In this document: piece after piece, positions 15,788 to 22,719 of the stretch
Layout of the letters: each line of letters opens with the position of its first letter
How positions within the stretch are numbered: the stretch's first letter is position 1
Origin: CAYLNM01 sp964385045
Lineage (GTDB): Bacteria; Planctomycetota; Phycisphaerae; Phycisphaerales; SM1A02
Assembly: GCA_964385045.1 (NCBI GenBank)
Contig: CAYLNM010000066.1
Location: 1 to 22,719 of the forward strand
DNA: 22,719 bases
Direction of reading: 5' to 3'
Notes under the pieces: model-generated
What the model was told of the DNA's origin: nothing
Databases searched by the model: none
The model's input: the letters and a program-made list of their open reading frames with translations, nothing else
Made by a program: the position numbers and the translations under genes

Positions 15788-15793
15788 TCCGCG

Positions 15794-16405
15794 ATGCCCG
15801 TCCGCCATCCGACAGCCCGGTTCCGCCGCCTCACGCCGTCCGGCATCGCCGCGGTGCTCGTCTTCTCGCTGTCGGCGGGATGCGATCGCGAGGCCGCCGA
15901 CGATGCCGAGGCGCCCGCGGGGGCCGCGGCGACGTCGGCGTCTCCGGCGTCGCCGGCGTCGCCGGCGGACGAGGCGGTCACCGGGACCGCGACGAGCCCG
16001 TCGCCGGGCCGCGACGAGGCGCGGGCCGGTGCCGCCGCCGGCCCGTGGGCCCCGCCGCCGACGGAGGCCCACTCCGAGCTGCTGAGCGCGGAGGGCTCGT
16101 GGCGGGTGCGCTGGGCGGCTGAGCCCGCCGACATCCCGCTCGATGCCCTGTTCGACGTCACGGTCGCGGTGGAGCCGGCGGGCGGCGGCGCGGTACCCGA
16201 CGACGTCGCGCTCGCCCTCGACGCCCGCATGCCGCATCATCGCCACGGCATGCTCGTGCAGCCGACCGTCACCCGCATCGGTCCCGGCCGCTTCCGCGTC
16301 GAAGGCCTGATGCTGCACATGCCCGGCTACTGGGAGCTGCACCTCGACGTCGTGCACCGCGGCGTGGCCGAGCGGGCGCAGGCCGCCTTCGAGATCGACG
16401 GATGA
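15794..16405 (+). CDS. FixH/YtkA-like lipoprotein with MPHHRHGM motif
   Basis: A 203-residue lipoprotein. A basic start and hydrophobic segment end in SLSAGC, a plausible if imperfect lipobox. A disordered Ala/Ser/Pro linker (about 35-90) leads to a small beta-sandwich domain (about 95-203). That domain has the FixH/YtkA pattern: FDVTVAVEP, then LDARMPHHRHGM, P-x-V-x-x-x-GPGRFRVEGL and LMLHMPGYWELHLDV. Members of these families occur with copper oxidases and cbb3 assembly. The Met/His cluster could bind copper, which is inference. The start is ambiguous. An ATG at 15770 overlaps the NHL stop as ATGA and would add eight residues, while the ATG at 15794 has a TACCCT box. The stop overlaps the ATG of the peroxidase gene (ATGA), so the two are coupled. 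Confidence 0.82.
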   Translation: MPVRHPTARFRRLTPSGIAAVLVFSLSAGCDREAADDAEAPAGAAATSASPASPASPADEAVTGTATSPSPGRDEARAGAAAGPWAPPPTEAHSELLSAEGSWRVRWAAEPADIPLDALFDVTVAVEPAGGGAVPDDVALALDARMPHHRHGMLVQPTVTRIGPGRFRVEGLMLHMPGYWELHLDVVHRGVAERAQAAFEIDG

Positions 16406-18030
16406 GCGGCGCCAGCACCCGGGGCCGAGGCCGCGGCGGCAGCGGCCGCCCCCGACGAGGCGGCGGCCCATGCGACCGCGCCGGCCGTTCCGCCGCCCGC
16501 CGGCGTCGACGCATCACCCTCGCCGCCGTCGGACTGCTCGTCCTGATCGGGGCGGTGCTCGCCAGCCGCCTGCGACCGTCCGTCCCGCCGCCGCCGGCGG
16601 ATTCGCCCGCCGGCGCCGAGGCGGTCGGCACCGCGGCGGACGACCCGGACGCGGCCCGTCCGACGTGGACCGAACGGGAGCGCCGGCGGATTCTCGGCAT
16701 GTCGCCGCTCGGCCCGCCGCCGCCGAATCCGACCAACCGACTCGCCGAGGATCCGGATGCCGCGGCGTTCGGGCAGCGGATCTTCTTCGACGATCGCTTC
16801 GCCCGCGGTCCCGCGCTCTCCTGCGCGAGCTGCCACGAGCCGGACCGCTGGTTCACCGACGGGCGGCCGCTGCCGATCGGCGCCCGGCCCGGCGAGCGGA
16901 ACACGCCGACCGTCCTCGACTCGGCCCATCAGCGATGGCTCTTCTGGGACGGACGGGCCGACTCGCTGTGGGCCCAGGCCGTCTCGACCTTCGAGGACCC
17001 CAAGGAGTACGACTCGTCGCGGGTCCACGTCGTCCGGCAGCTCGCCGGGGACCCCGCGCTGCGGGCCGCCTTCGAGTCCGCGGTGGGCCCGTTGCCGGAC
17101 GCGGCGACCCTCGCGGCCCTGCCGCCCGACGCGACGCCGCAGCGCCCGCCCGGGCACCCGTGGCGCGACGCATGGGACGGGATGACCGACGAGCAGCGCA
17201 CTCGCGTCGACGTCGTCTTCGCCGGCCTCGGCAAGGCGATCGCCGCCTACCAGCGCACGCTCGCCACCGGCCCCTCGCCCTTCGACCGGTACGTGGCCGA
17301 CCTGCGGGCCGGCGGCGACGGCGGCGAGCACCTCGCCCCCGCGGCCGAGCGGGGGCTCCGCCTGTTCATCGGGCGTGCCGACTGCCGGACCTGTCACCTC
17401 GGCCACCGCTTCAGCGACAACGCGTTCCACGCCACCGGCGTCCCGTCGATCGCGAGCGGTCTCGAGCGCGACGCGGGACGCTTCGACGGCCTGCGACGAG
17501 CCCAGGCCGACCCCTTCAACGCCGCCGGTCGCTACAGCGACGCCCCCGACGGCCAGCGGGCCCGCATCGTCACCGCCTCGATCGGGGCGCCCGAGGACTA
17601 CGCGGCGTTCCGCACGCCCGGCTTGCGGAACGTCGCGGAGACGGCGCCGTACATGCATGCAGGGCAGCTCGCGAGTCTCGAGGACGTGGTGCGGTTCTAC
17701 AGCACGCTCGAGGGCGCGGAGCGCTTCGACCACCACGGACAGACCGTGCTCCGCCGGCTCGAGCTCACCGAGCCGGAGATCGCCGACCTCGTGGCCTTCC
17801 TCGAGTCGCTTACCGGCACGCTGCCTCCCGCGTCGCGGATGCGACCGCCGTCCGCCTCCGGGCGGGCCGCCGACGCCGCCACGTCCGCCGCGGCGTCCGC
17901 CGCGGGCCGGGAGACCTCGCCCGGCGCGCCGCCTGCAGCGTCCGCTTCGGGCTCCGAGCCGGTACCCCCCCGCGGCTCCACCGGGCCACCCGTCCCGCTC
18001 GATCCGGCAGCGGCCCCGGGAAACCCCTGA
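16402..18030 (+). CDS. Di-heme cytochrome c peroxidase family protein, membrane-anchored
   Basis: A 542-residue protein of the CCP/MauG family. A very basic start (RRRRR near 35) precedes one hydrophobic segment (about 38-56), which is probably an uncleaved membrane anchor with the enzyme outside. The first heme site is CASCH (C141, C144, H145), with family blocks FGQRIFFDDRF before it and ERNTPTVLDS and LFWDGRADSLWAQA after it. The second heme site is CRTCH (C328, C331, H332). Near the end, ETAPYMHAGQLASLEDVV has M418 where peroxidases place the Met ligand of the electron-transfer heme. MauG-type enzymes have Tyr at this role, so peroxide reduction is the more likely activity. The last 60 or so residues are Ala/Pro/Ser-rich. 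The ATG overlaps the stop of the FixH-like gene. Confidence 0.9.
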   Translation: MSGASTRGRGRGGSGRPRRGGGPCDRAGRSAARRRRRITLAAVGLLVLIGAVLASRLRPSVPPPPADSPAGAEAVGTAADDPDAARPTWTERERRRILGMSPLGPPPPNPTNRLAEDPDAAAFGQRIFFDDRFARGPALSCASCHEPDRWFTDGRPLPIGARPGERNTPTVLDSAHQRWLFWDGRADSLWAQAVSTFEDPKEYDSSRVHVVRQLAGDPALRAAFESAVGPLPDAATLAALPPDATPQRPPGHPWRDAWDGMTDEQRTRVDVVFAGLGKAIAAYQRTLATGPSPFDRYVADLRAGGDGGEHLAPAAERGLRLFIGRADCRTCHLGHRFSDNAFHATGVPSIASGLERDAGRFDGLRRAQADPFNAAGRYSDAPDGQRARIVTASIGAPEDYAAFRTPGLRNVAETAPYMHAGQLASLEDVVRFYSTLEGAERFDHHGQTVLRRLELTEPEIADLVAFLESLTGTLPPASRMRPPSASGRAADAATSAAASAAGRETSPGAPPAASASGSEPVPPRGSTGPPVPLDPAAAPGNP

Positions 18031-18132
18031 GCCCCGGACGCGGCGGAAACGCAGCCCGGTTGCCCAAACGCCCTCACCCCGCGGAACCGTCGGTGCGCGG
18101 GCGGCGAATCCGAACCCGGGTCCGCGCGACCG

Positions 18133-18160
18133 TTGTCGCGGGCGACGTGGGACGTACAGT
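18133..18160 (+). promoter_or_regulatory. Promoter for the choice-of-anchor-B gene
   Basis: TTGTCG (18133-18138), a 16-bp spacer, then TACAGT (18155-18160). It is the only site in the window with both a -35-like and a -10-like box. Transcription would start near 18167, leaving a leader of about 125 nt before the ATG at 18292. It rules against the earlier TTG at 18133 as a start codon. Confidence 0.5.
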
Positions 18161-18291
18161 GGCCGCTTCGGCGCGGGCCCGGCGATGTCCGGCGCCGTCC
18201 GATCACCTCACCGCGAGACGCGGCGCGTCGACCACTTCCCCGACCCGACCCGCGGGGCCACCCCCGGGTCCCCACGCTCGAGATCCCCGGC

Positions 18292-20559
18292 ATGCCCATC
18301 GTCCCCCGCCCGCTTCGCCGCCTCGTCCCCACGGTGGCGATCGCCGCCGCCGCGTGCGCCGCGCCCTTCGCCGCGGCGCACCCCGACGACCCCAAGGTGC
18401 GGGACCTGATGCCGCGGTACGAGGGGCCCGGCTGGGTCGAGGCGTCCGACGCCGAGGCGCCGTTCTTCCCGGCGGAGAACACGGTCCTGCGGTCGTGGAT
18501 CAGCCTGCCCGACTTCCCGTCGAACCCCGCCTCCGGCAACGACTGCTGGGGCTGGACGAGCCCGGCCGGTCGCGAGTACGCCCTCATGGGCCTCGACAAC
18601 GGCACCGCCTTCGTCGAGGTGACCGATCCCGGCGCCCCGGTCATTCGCGACTTCGTCCCCGGGCCCACGAGCCTGTGGCGGGACGTCAAGACCTACGAGC
18701 ACTATGCCTACGTCGTCACCGAGGGCACCGGCGGCGAGCTGCAGGTCGTCGACCTCTCCGGCCTCGACGCCGAGGGCACGGTCACGCTCGTGACCACGGT
18801 GGGCGGTCCCGGCACCAGCCGCACGCACAACGTGGCCATCGACGAGGTGAGCGGCTATCTCTACCGCTCCGGCGGCGGGGCCGAGGGCATCCGGATCTAC
18901 GACCTCGCCGATCCCGCGAACCCGACGTGGGTCGCCACCTGGTCGACCCGGTACGTGCACGACCTGCAGGTCGTCACCTACGACTCCGGCCCGTACGCGG
19001 GCCGGCAGATCGCCTACCTGTGCAGCGGCTTCAACGGCGGCTTCGTCGAGACCGGCCTCACGGTGCTCGACGTCACCGACAAGTCGAGCCTCGAGGTGCT
19101 CGACCAGGCCTTCTGGCCGTCGGCCGCCTACTCGCACCAGGCGTGGCTGAACGAGGACCGGACGAAGCTCTACCTGAACGACGAGCTCGACGAGCAGGAG
19201 TTCGGGCTCGAGACCACGATCCACGTGTTCGACGTCACCGATCCCGCCGACGTCGCGTACGAGGGTGCCTTCACCAGCGGAAACGCCGCCGTCGGGCACA
19301 ACCTCTACGTCCGCGGGGACCGGCTCTTCTCGGCGAACTACCGCAGCGGCCTGCGGATCTACGACCTCGCGTCCGATCCGCTGTCGCCGCCCGAGGTGGC
19401 CTTCTTCGACACGTTCCCCGGCGACGACGCGGGCTTCTTCAACGGGGCGTGGAACGCCTATCCGTTCTTCGAGAGCGGGACGATCATCATCTCGGACCTC
19501 GAGCGCGGGCTCTTCGTGATCGACCTCGTGGAGCCGCGGGTCGCGGTGAGCTACCCCGACGGACGTCCCGAGCTCGTGGATCCGTCGGGCGAGGCGGTGC
19601 GGGCGCTGATCGAGGAGCTCGAGCCGGGGGCCCTCGCCGGGGCCGACGTGACGCTCGTGGCCGACCCGGACGGCGACGCCGGCCCCGACGATCCGATCGG
19701 GACGCCCATGACCGCCCTCGGCGGCGGCACCTGGGAGGCCGCGCTGCCGGCGAGCGCCTGCGGCGACCTGGTGTCGTGGTGGATCGAGGTGACCTTCGCC
19801 GACGGCGAGCAGGCGGCGAGTCCGCCGAACGCGCCGCTCGAGACGTGGACCGCGATCGCCGCGACCGGCCGGACCGCGGTCTTCGCCGACGACGCCGAGA
19901 CGAACCCGGGCTGGGCGGTGACCAACGTGCAGGTCACCGGTGGCGCGTGGGAGCGCGGCGTACCGGCGGGCGACGGCGACCGCGGCGACCCGATCGCCGA
20001 CTTCGACGGCTCGGGCGCGGCGTGGCTCACCGAGAATGGACCGGGCAACACCGACGTCGACGGTGGGCCGACGGTGCTCACCTCGCCCACGATCGATCTG
20101 GCGGGGGCGGAGGCGGTGATCCTGCGGTACGCCCGCTGGTTCACCAACGACGACGGCGACGACGACGACCTCGCCCTCGAGGTCTCGTCCGACGACGGGA
20201 CCACGTGGGTCGAGCTCGAGTCGACCGGCGCGATCACCGGCTGGGAGGAGCGCACGCTGCGACTCGACGCCGCGATCCCGCCCACCGACGAGGTGCGGAT
20301 CCGCTTCCTCGCCACGGACAACCCGAACGACTCGGTCACCGAGGCCGGAATCGACGCGGTGCGGATCGAGGTGCTGGAGTGTGCCCCGGCCGGCCCGCCG
20401 GAGGACGTCGACGGCGACGGCTCGGTCGGCTTCGGCGACCTGCTCGCGGTGCTGGCGGCCTTCGGGCCGTGCGACGACCCGCCCTGTCCCGAGGACGTGG
20501 ACGACAGCGGGGCGATCGGCTTCGACGACGTGCTGGCGGTGCTCTCGGCCTGGGGCTGA
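18292..20559 (+). CDS. Secreted choice-of-anchor-B protein with dockerin-like C-terminus
   Basis: A 755-residue exported protein with a signal peptide (about 1-29, AAA before HPDDPK). Residues about 55-420 form the choice-of-anchor-B beta-propeller-like region, with its NDCWGW, TAFVEVTDPGAPVI, RDVKTYEHYAYVV and LQVVDLSGL blocks and a THNVAID block. Residues about 420-520 resemble a small beta domain. Residues about 530-699 look like a jelly-roll (MAM/discoidin-like) module, DDAETNPGWAVTN to DAVRIEVLEC. The C-terminus has two calcium-loop repeats, DVDGDGSVGFGDLLAVLAAF and DVDDSGAIGFDDVLAVLSAW, the dockerin-like tail typical of Phycisphaerae secreted proteins. It probably serves to attach the protein to the cell surface or an exported complex. 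The ATG at 18292 begins the signal peptide. A strong hairpin lies downstream. Confidence 0.9.
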   Translation: MPIVPRPLRRLVPTVAIAAAACAAPFAAAHPDDPKVRDLMPRYEGPGWVEASDAEAPFFPAENTVLRSWISLPDFPSNPASGNDCWGWTSPAGREYALMGLDNGTAFVEVTDPGAPVIRDFVPGPTSLWRDVKTYEHYAYVVTEGTGGELQVVDLSGLDAEGTVTLVTTVGGPGTSRTHNVAIDEVSGYLYRSGGGAEGIRIYDLADPANPTWVATWSTRYVHDLQVVTYDSGPYAGRQIAYLCSGFNGGFVETGLTVLDVTDKSSLEVLDQAFWPSAAYSHQAWLNEDRTKLYLNDELDEQEFGLETTIHVFDVTDPADVAYEGAFTSGNAAVGHNLYVRGDRLFSANYRSGLRIYDLASDPLSPPEVAFFDTFPGDDAGFFNGAWNAYPFFESGTIIISDLERGLFVIDLVEPRVAVSYPDGRPELVDPSGEAVRALIEELEPGALAGADVTLVADPDGDAGPDDPIGTPMTALGGGTWEAALPASACGDLVSWWIEVTFADGEQAASPPNAPLETWTAIAATGRTAVFADDAETNPGWAVTNVQVTGGAWERGVPAGDGDRGDPIADFDGSGAAWLTENGPGNTDVDGGPTVLTSPTIDLAGAEAVILRYARWFTNDDGDDDDLALEVSSDDGTTWVELESTGAITGWEERTLRLDAAIPPTDEVRIRFLATDNPNDSVTEAGIDAVRIEVLECAPAGPPEDVDGDGSVGFGDLLAVLAAFGPCDDPPCPEDVDDSGAIGFDDVLAVLSAWG

Positions 20560-20582
20560 GACGAGCCTCCGGTCACCGGGGA

Positions 20583-20600
20583 GATCCGCTCCGGCGGATC
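20583..20600 (+). terminator. Small hairpin after the choice-of-anchor-B gene
   Basis: GATCCGC (20583-20589) pairs perfectly with GCGGATC (20594-20600) across the loop TCCG, 24 nt past the stop. There is no U-tract. Confidence 0.4.
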
Positions 20601-20643
20601 GATGGGTCGCGGGTGTTGAGGAGGAGACCCCGGCCCGACCCGA

Positions 20644-20673
20644 CCGGCGCGTCCCCGTCAGGGGGCGCGCCGG
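20644..20673 (+). terminator. Strong hairpin after the choice-of-anchor-B gene
   Basis: CCGGCGCGTCCCC (20644-20656) pairs with GGGGGCGCGCCGG (20661-20673) across the loop GTCA, giving a 13-bp stem with one G-U pair. It lies about 85 nt past the stop and before the next gene. It lacks a U-tract, so it is a terminator by position and stability only. Confidence 0.5.
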
Positions 20674-20788
20674 CGTCGTGCGCGGGGTGGACGCGCCCCG
20701 TGCGACGTGCGAACCATGCCTCGGGCCGTCGCGTTCGCCCCCGCGTCGTCGCCCGCGTCCGTCCCGCCCGTCTGCGTCCAACCGCCTC

Positions 20789-20792
20789 GGAG
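20789..20792 (+). promoter_or_regulatory. Shine-Dalgarno deciding the small lipoprotein start
   Basis: GGAG lies seven bases before the ATG at 20800. It selects this ATG over in-frame starts at 20707 and 20716, which have no such element. Confidence 0.6.
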
Positions 20793-20799
20793 TACCGCC

Positions 20800-21225
20800 A
20801 TGGCCCGCCCGATCTCCGCCGCGGTCGCCACCACCGCGACCGTGATCGCCGCCCCTCGAGCCGGCCGCGCCCCGTCGCGGCGGTCTTCGCGGCTCGCCGT
20901 GACGGGACTCGCCCTCGCCGCGGGAGGCTGGATCCTCGCCGGCTGCGCCGAGCAGCCCGACCCCGGCGCGAGCCGCGGCCCCGACCCGTCGGCCGAGCCC
21001 GCCGCCGACGCGCGGGCCGAGGAGGCGAGCTCCGAGGGGGAGCAGGCTCCCGGCTGGCGTCAGTCGACGCTCGGCAAGGCGATGGACCGGGCCGAGGACG
21101 TCGTGGGCCAGATGGAGGAGCACGACCGGGAGCGGATGCGGATGATCGACGAGATGAACGGCCGCGAGACGCCGCCCGAGGGCGAGGGCGGCGAGGGGGA
21201 TGGCCGCGACGCGGACGGGCGTTGA
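20800..21225 (+). CDS. Small lipoprotein of unknown function
   Basis: A 141-residue predicted lipoprotein. A long basic n-region (to about residue 32) is followed by a hydrophobic segment ending in ILAGC, a perfect lipobox. The mature part starts EQPDPGASRG and is disordered and acidic. It then has one likely amphipathic helix, WRQSTLGKAMDRAEDVV continuing through QMEEHDRERMRMIDEM, and ends in a Gly/Glu/Asp tail. I recognise no family. The helix could pair with another protein or self-associate, but that is a guess. The ATG at 20800 has GGAG seven bases upstream. It lies 240 bp after the choice-of-anchor-B gene and past two hairpins, so it is probably a separate transcript. It is convergent with the metallophosphoesterase gene. 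Confidence 0.75.
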   Translation: MARPISAAVATTATVIAAPRAGRAPSRRSSRLAVTGLALAAGGWILAGCAEQPDPGASRGPDPSAEPAADARAEEASSEGEQAPGWRQSTLGKAMDRAEDVVGQMEEHDRERMRMIDEMNGRETPPEGEGGEGDGRDADGR

Positions 21226-21244
21226 GCGTGGCCCGCCGGTGCTT

Positions 21245-21282
21245 CCGCGGCGTCGTGGTCGGCCGCCGCCGGCCACCCGCGG
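21245..21282. terminator. Possible bidirectional hairpin between convergent genes
   Basis: CCGCGG at 21245-21250 and at 21277-21282 can pair, enclosing GGCC-GCCGCC-GGCC. It lies in the 58-bp gap between the ends of the small lipoprotein and metallophosphoesterase genes. There is no U-tract, and GC content this high makes chance stems common. Confidence 0.3.
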
Positions 21283-21283
21283 C

Positions 21284-22222
21284 TCACCCCACCGGCCGGT
21301 CGCAGTCCTCGAAGACCAGCTTCTCGGGCGCCAGCACGGACTCTCCGTCCCAGCGGTAGGCGGTGAGCCGCCAGCCGCGTCCCGCCCCGCCGTCGACGCA
21401 CGCGACGTTGTCGCGGAGGACGAGCGGGTGCTCGGGCGGCAGGCAGTAGTGCCCGAAGATCACCGGCGGCGCGTCCGGCGGCCACGGCGTCGCCTGCTCG
21501 TGCACCGACGCCGGCAGCGGCTCGTCGGGCACGCTGAAGCCCGGCTGCAGGGTGTAGTCCGGCCACCGCCGGCCGGCCGGCTCGTCGAACCACCGCAGGC
21601 GGATGCGGCGGCGCCGCTTCCCGTCGGCGTCGATCGCGGCCCAGCCCTCGGGCAGCCGCCCCTCGCGTCCCTTGAGGACGTTCTCGACCGCGGCGTAGGC
21701 GAGCGACTCGGGGTCCGCGCCGTCCACGAGGTCGTCGTCGTCAAGTCGGCCGCCCGCGGCGTGGCGATCGGCGAGCGCGCCCACCAGCCGCGGGTCCCAG
21801 GTCGCGTGCACGACCCGCAGGCCGCCGAGGTCGAGGGCCGGGGGCAGGGTCCGCATCCACTCGAGCGCGTTCTCGATGCCGCCGGTGCGGGCGTACTGCT
21901 CGAGCGTGGCCGCGAGCTGCCGGCGGTTGCCCGCGGTGTGCGGCCGCAGCGGCTGACGCGAGCCCGGGTGCCGCACGTGCCACGAGAGCAGGTTCCACTC
22001 GTGGTTGCCCATGATGGCCCGCGCCGCCCCGGCCTCGACCATTGCCCGCACCAGCGTGACGACGCCGGGGGAGTCGGGGCCGCGGTCGACGTAGTCGCCC
22101 ACGAAGACCGCCGTCCGCTCGGGGTGCCGCATCGCCTCGCCCTCGGCGACGTAGCCCAGCCGCGCGAGGAGCCGCCGCAGGGCGGGTCCCTGGCCGTGCA
22201 CGTCGCCGATCACGTCGAACAC
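21284..22222 (-). CDS. PPP-type metallophosphoesterase
   Basis: A 312-residue cytoplasmic calcineurin-like phosphoesterase. All metal-site motifs are present: GDVHG (6-10), GDYVDRGPDS (42-51), GNHE (72-75), H139 in VVHATWD and GHY (257-259). The order and the GDxVDRG form match the PPP/ApaH/PrpE group, which covers Ser/Thr phosphatases and dinucleoside tetraphosphatases. The start MFDVIGDVHG is typical of a bacterial subgroup of about 300 residues whose substrate is not settled. An insert rich in Asp (GRLDDDDLVDGADP, about 158-171) lies between H139 and the last motif. The start is GTG at 22222, with AAGGA eight bases upstream and the first motif immediately after. A TATCCT box lies about 130 nt upstream. 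Confidence 0.9.
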   Translation of the reverse strand: MFDVIGDVHGQGPALRRLLARLGYVAEGEAMRHPERTAVFVGDYVDRGPDSPGVVTLVRAMVEAGAARAIMGNHEWNLLSWHVRHPGSRQPLRPHTAGNRRQLAATLEQYARTGGIENALEWMRTLPPALDLGGLRVVHATWDPRLVGALADRHAAGGRLDDDDLVDGADPESLAYAAVENVLKGREGRLPEGWAAIDADGKRRRRIRLRWFDEPAGRRWPDYTLQPGFSVPDEPLPASVHEQATPWPPDAPPVIFGHYCLPPEHPLVLRDNVACVDGGAGRGWRLTAYRWDGESVLAPEKLVFEDCDRPVG

Positions 22223-22719
22223 CGGATGCGTCCTTCTCTGGAGGCGGGGCGGGGGGGCGAGGCCGGGGGGCGAGGCGGTGGCGCTGGAGGCCCTGCGGAG
22301 CGGTCCGCGGCCGCCGGCGGGCGACCGGCCCGGCGGCGCGAAGCCGGGGAGGATAGCGGCCGGACCTTGACCCCGGTCCGGCGGCGGTCTCTACTCGTCC
22401 CGGAGGAACGAGGCGGTTCGGCGCGGGGCGCCGGGCCGTCCCGCGAGGAGAGCGACCGCGCCCCGCGCCCCGGTCCGTCCGGGCGGACCACGACCACGCG
22501 AGCGACGTGACGGCACGCGACGACCGCGGGACCCCCGGGCGACGCGGGCGAGCCTCCGCGTCGCGTTGCTGCGTCCGACCGTCCGCGGGCGGCGATCCAG
22601 TCCTCGACGTTCCCCCGGGCCCCCGCCGGTCGGCGGCATGGCCTCCCGTGCCCCGCGCCTCGCGCCCCGCGCCCCGCGCCTCGTGCCGACCGCGGCCGTC
22701 CCCGTCGTCCCCCTCCCGT
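22223..22719. other. 497 bp with no confident gene; possible gene start at 22638
   Basis: Open frames here on the minus strand are Arg/Pro/Gly-rich shadows. On the plus strand, an ATG at 22638 opens a frame (MASRAPRLAPRAPRLVPTAA...) that runs off the window. The basic start followed by a more hydrophobic stretch could be a signal peptide, but the DNA is low-complexity (repeats of CCCCGCGCC) and no Shine-Dalgarno or TANNNT box precedes it. TTGACC at 22367-22372 is a -35-like site without a good partner. Confidence 0.3.
22350..22355 (-). promoter_or_regulatory. Possible -10 box for the metallophosphoesterase gene
   Basis: On the minus strand this reads TATCCT, about 128 nt before the GTG start. 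There is no clear -35. Confidence 0.3.

Noticed and set aside
15794..18030. A true MbnP/MbnH pair
   Set aside because: The small partner has a FixH/YtkA-like fold without the four-Cys MbnP pattern, and the peroxidase has Met rather than Tyr at the distal position; only the general logic is similar.
18078..18101. Hairpin CCCGCG-N12-CGCGGG after the peroxidase gene
   Set aside because: It is a six-bp stem with a long loop and no U-tract, which is easily found by chance in this composition.
18133..18291. TTG start at 18133 for the choice-of-anchor-B protein
   Set aside because: It overlaps the -35 box and would put 53 unrelated residues before a clear signal peptide.
18208..21276. Minus-strand frame of over 1000 residues
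   Set aside because: It is antisense to the choice-of-anchor-B protein, which has a signal peptide and known domains.
16470..21359. Plus-strand frame of over 1600 residues
   Set aside because: It is an Arg/Pro/Gly-rich frame-shifted shadow across the peroxidase, choice-of-anchor-B and small lipoprotein genes; stop codons are rare at this GC.

Overview
The window is very GC-rich (well above 70% by eye) and carries 16 protein-coding genes that I can support. I see no RNA genes, CRISPR arrays, insertion sequences or phage genes. The best clue to the host is the secreted choice-of-anchor-B protein at 18292-20559. It ends in two DxDGDG-type dockerin-like repeats of the kind common in Planctomycetota of the Phycisphaerae. 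With the GC content and the many lipoproteins and propeller proteins, this suggests a Phycisphaerales-like planctomycete chromosome. That assignment is inference from protein style, not from a marker gene.

Layout, left to right. (1) Plus strand, 3-3768: the 3' part of a lipoprotein gene, an APC-family amino acid permease, and a SEC-C/TPR/sulfotransferase fusion, each joined to the next by a 4-base GTGA overlap. Strong GC hairpins follow. (2) Minus strand, 9073 down to 3883: a queuosine-precursor (YhhQ/VUT) transporter with a large inserted loop, a HIT hydrolase, a cytidylate-kinase-like protein, a 62-residue small protein ending in a CxxC motif, and an exported M61-type metallopeptidase with a PDZ domain. 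(3) Plus strand, 9175-11141: nadC, overlapped by GTGA with an unknown two-TM protein. (4) Minus strand, 13178 down to 11072: the peroxide-stress protein YaaA and an orphan HlyD-type periplasmic adaptor. The adaptor gene overlaps the end of the two-TM gene tail to tail. (5) Plus strand, 13287-18030: a tight three-gene unit with a secreted protein of about 12 NHL repeats, a FixH/YtkA-like lipoprotein with an MPHHRHGM motif, and a membrane-anchored di-heme cytochrome c peroxidase. (6) Plus strand, 18292-21225: the choice-of-anchor-B/dockerin protein and a small lipoprotein. (7) Minus strand, 22222-21284: a PPP-type metallophosphoesterase, then about 500 bp with no convincing gene.

Two things stand out. 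First, the NHL / FixH-like / di-heme peroxidase unit lies head to head with yaaA, and the intergenic region holds a perfect inverted repeat, GATCGTA-N25-TACGATC. This looks like a peroxide- or metal-linked envelope locus and is the best candidate here for an undescribed system. Second, translation starts fall into two classes. Seven genes have a GGAG/AAGGA-type Shine-Dalgarno 6-8 nt before the start. Five others have none and instead carry a TANNNT box 6-8 nt before the ATG, as expected for leaderless transcripts.
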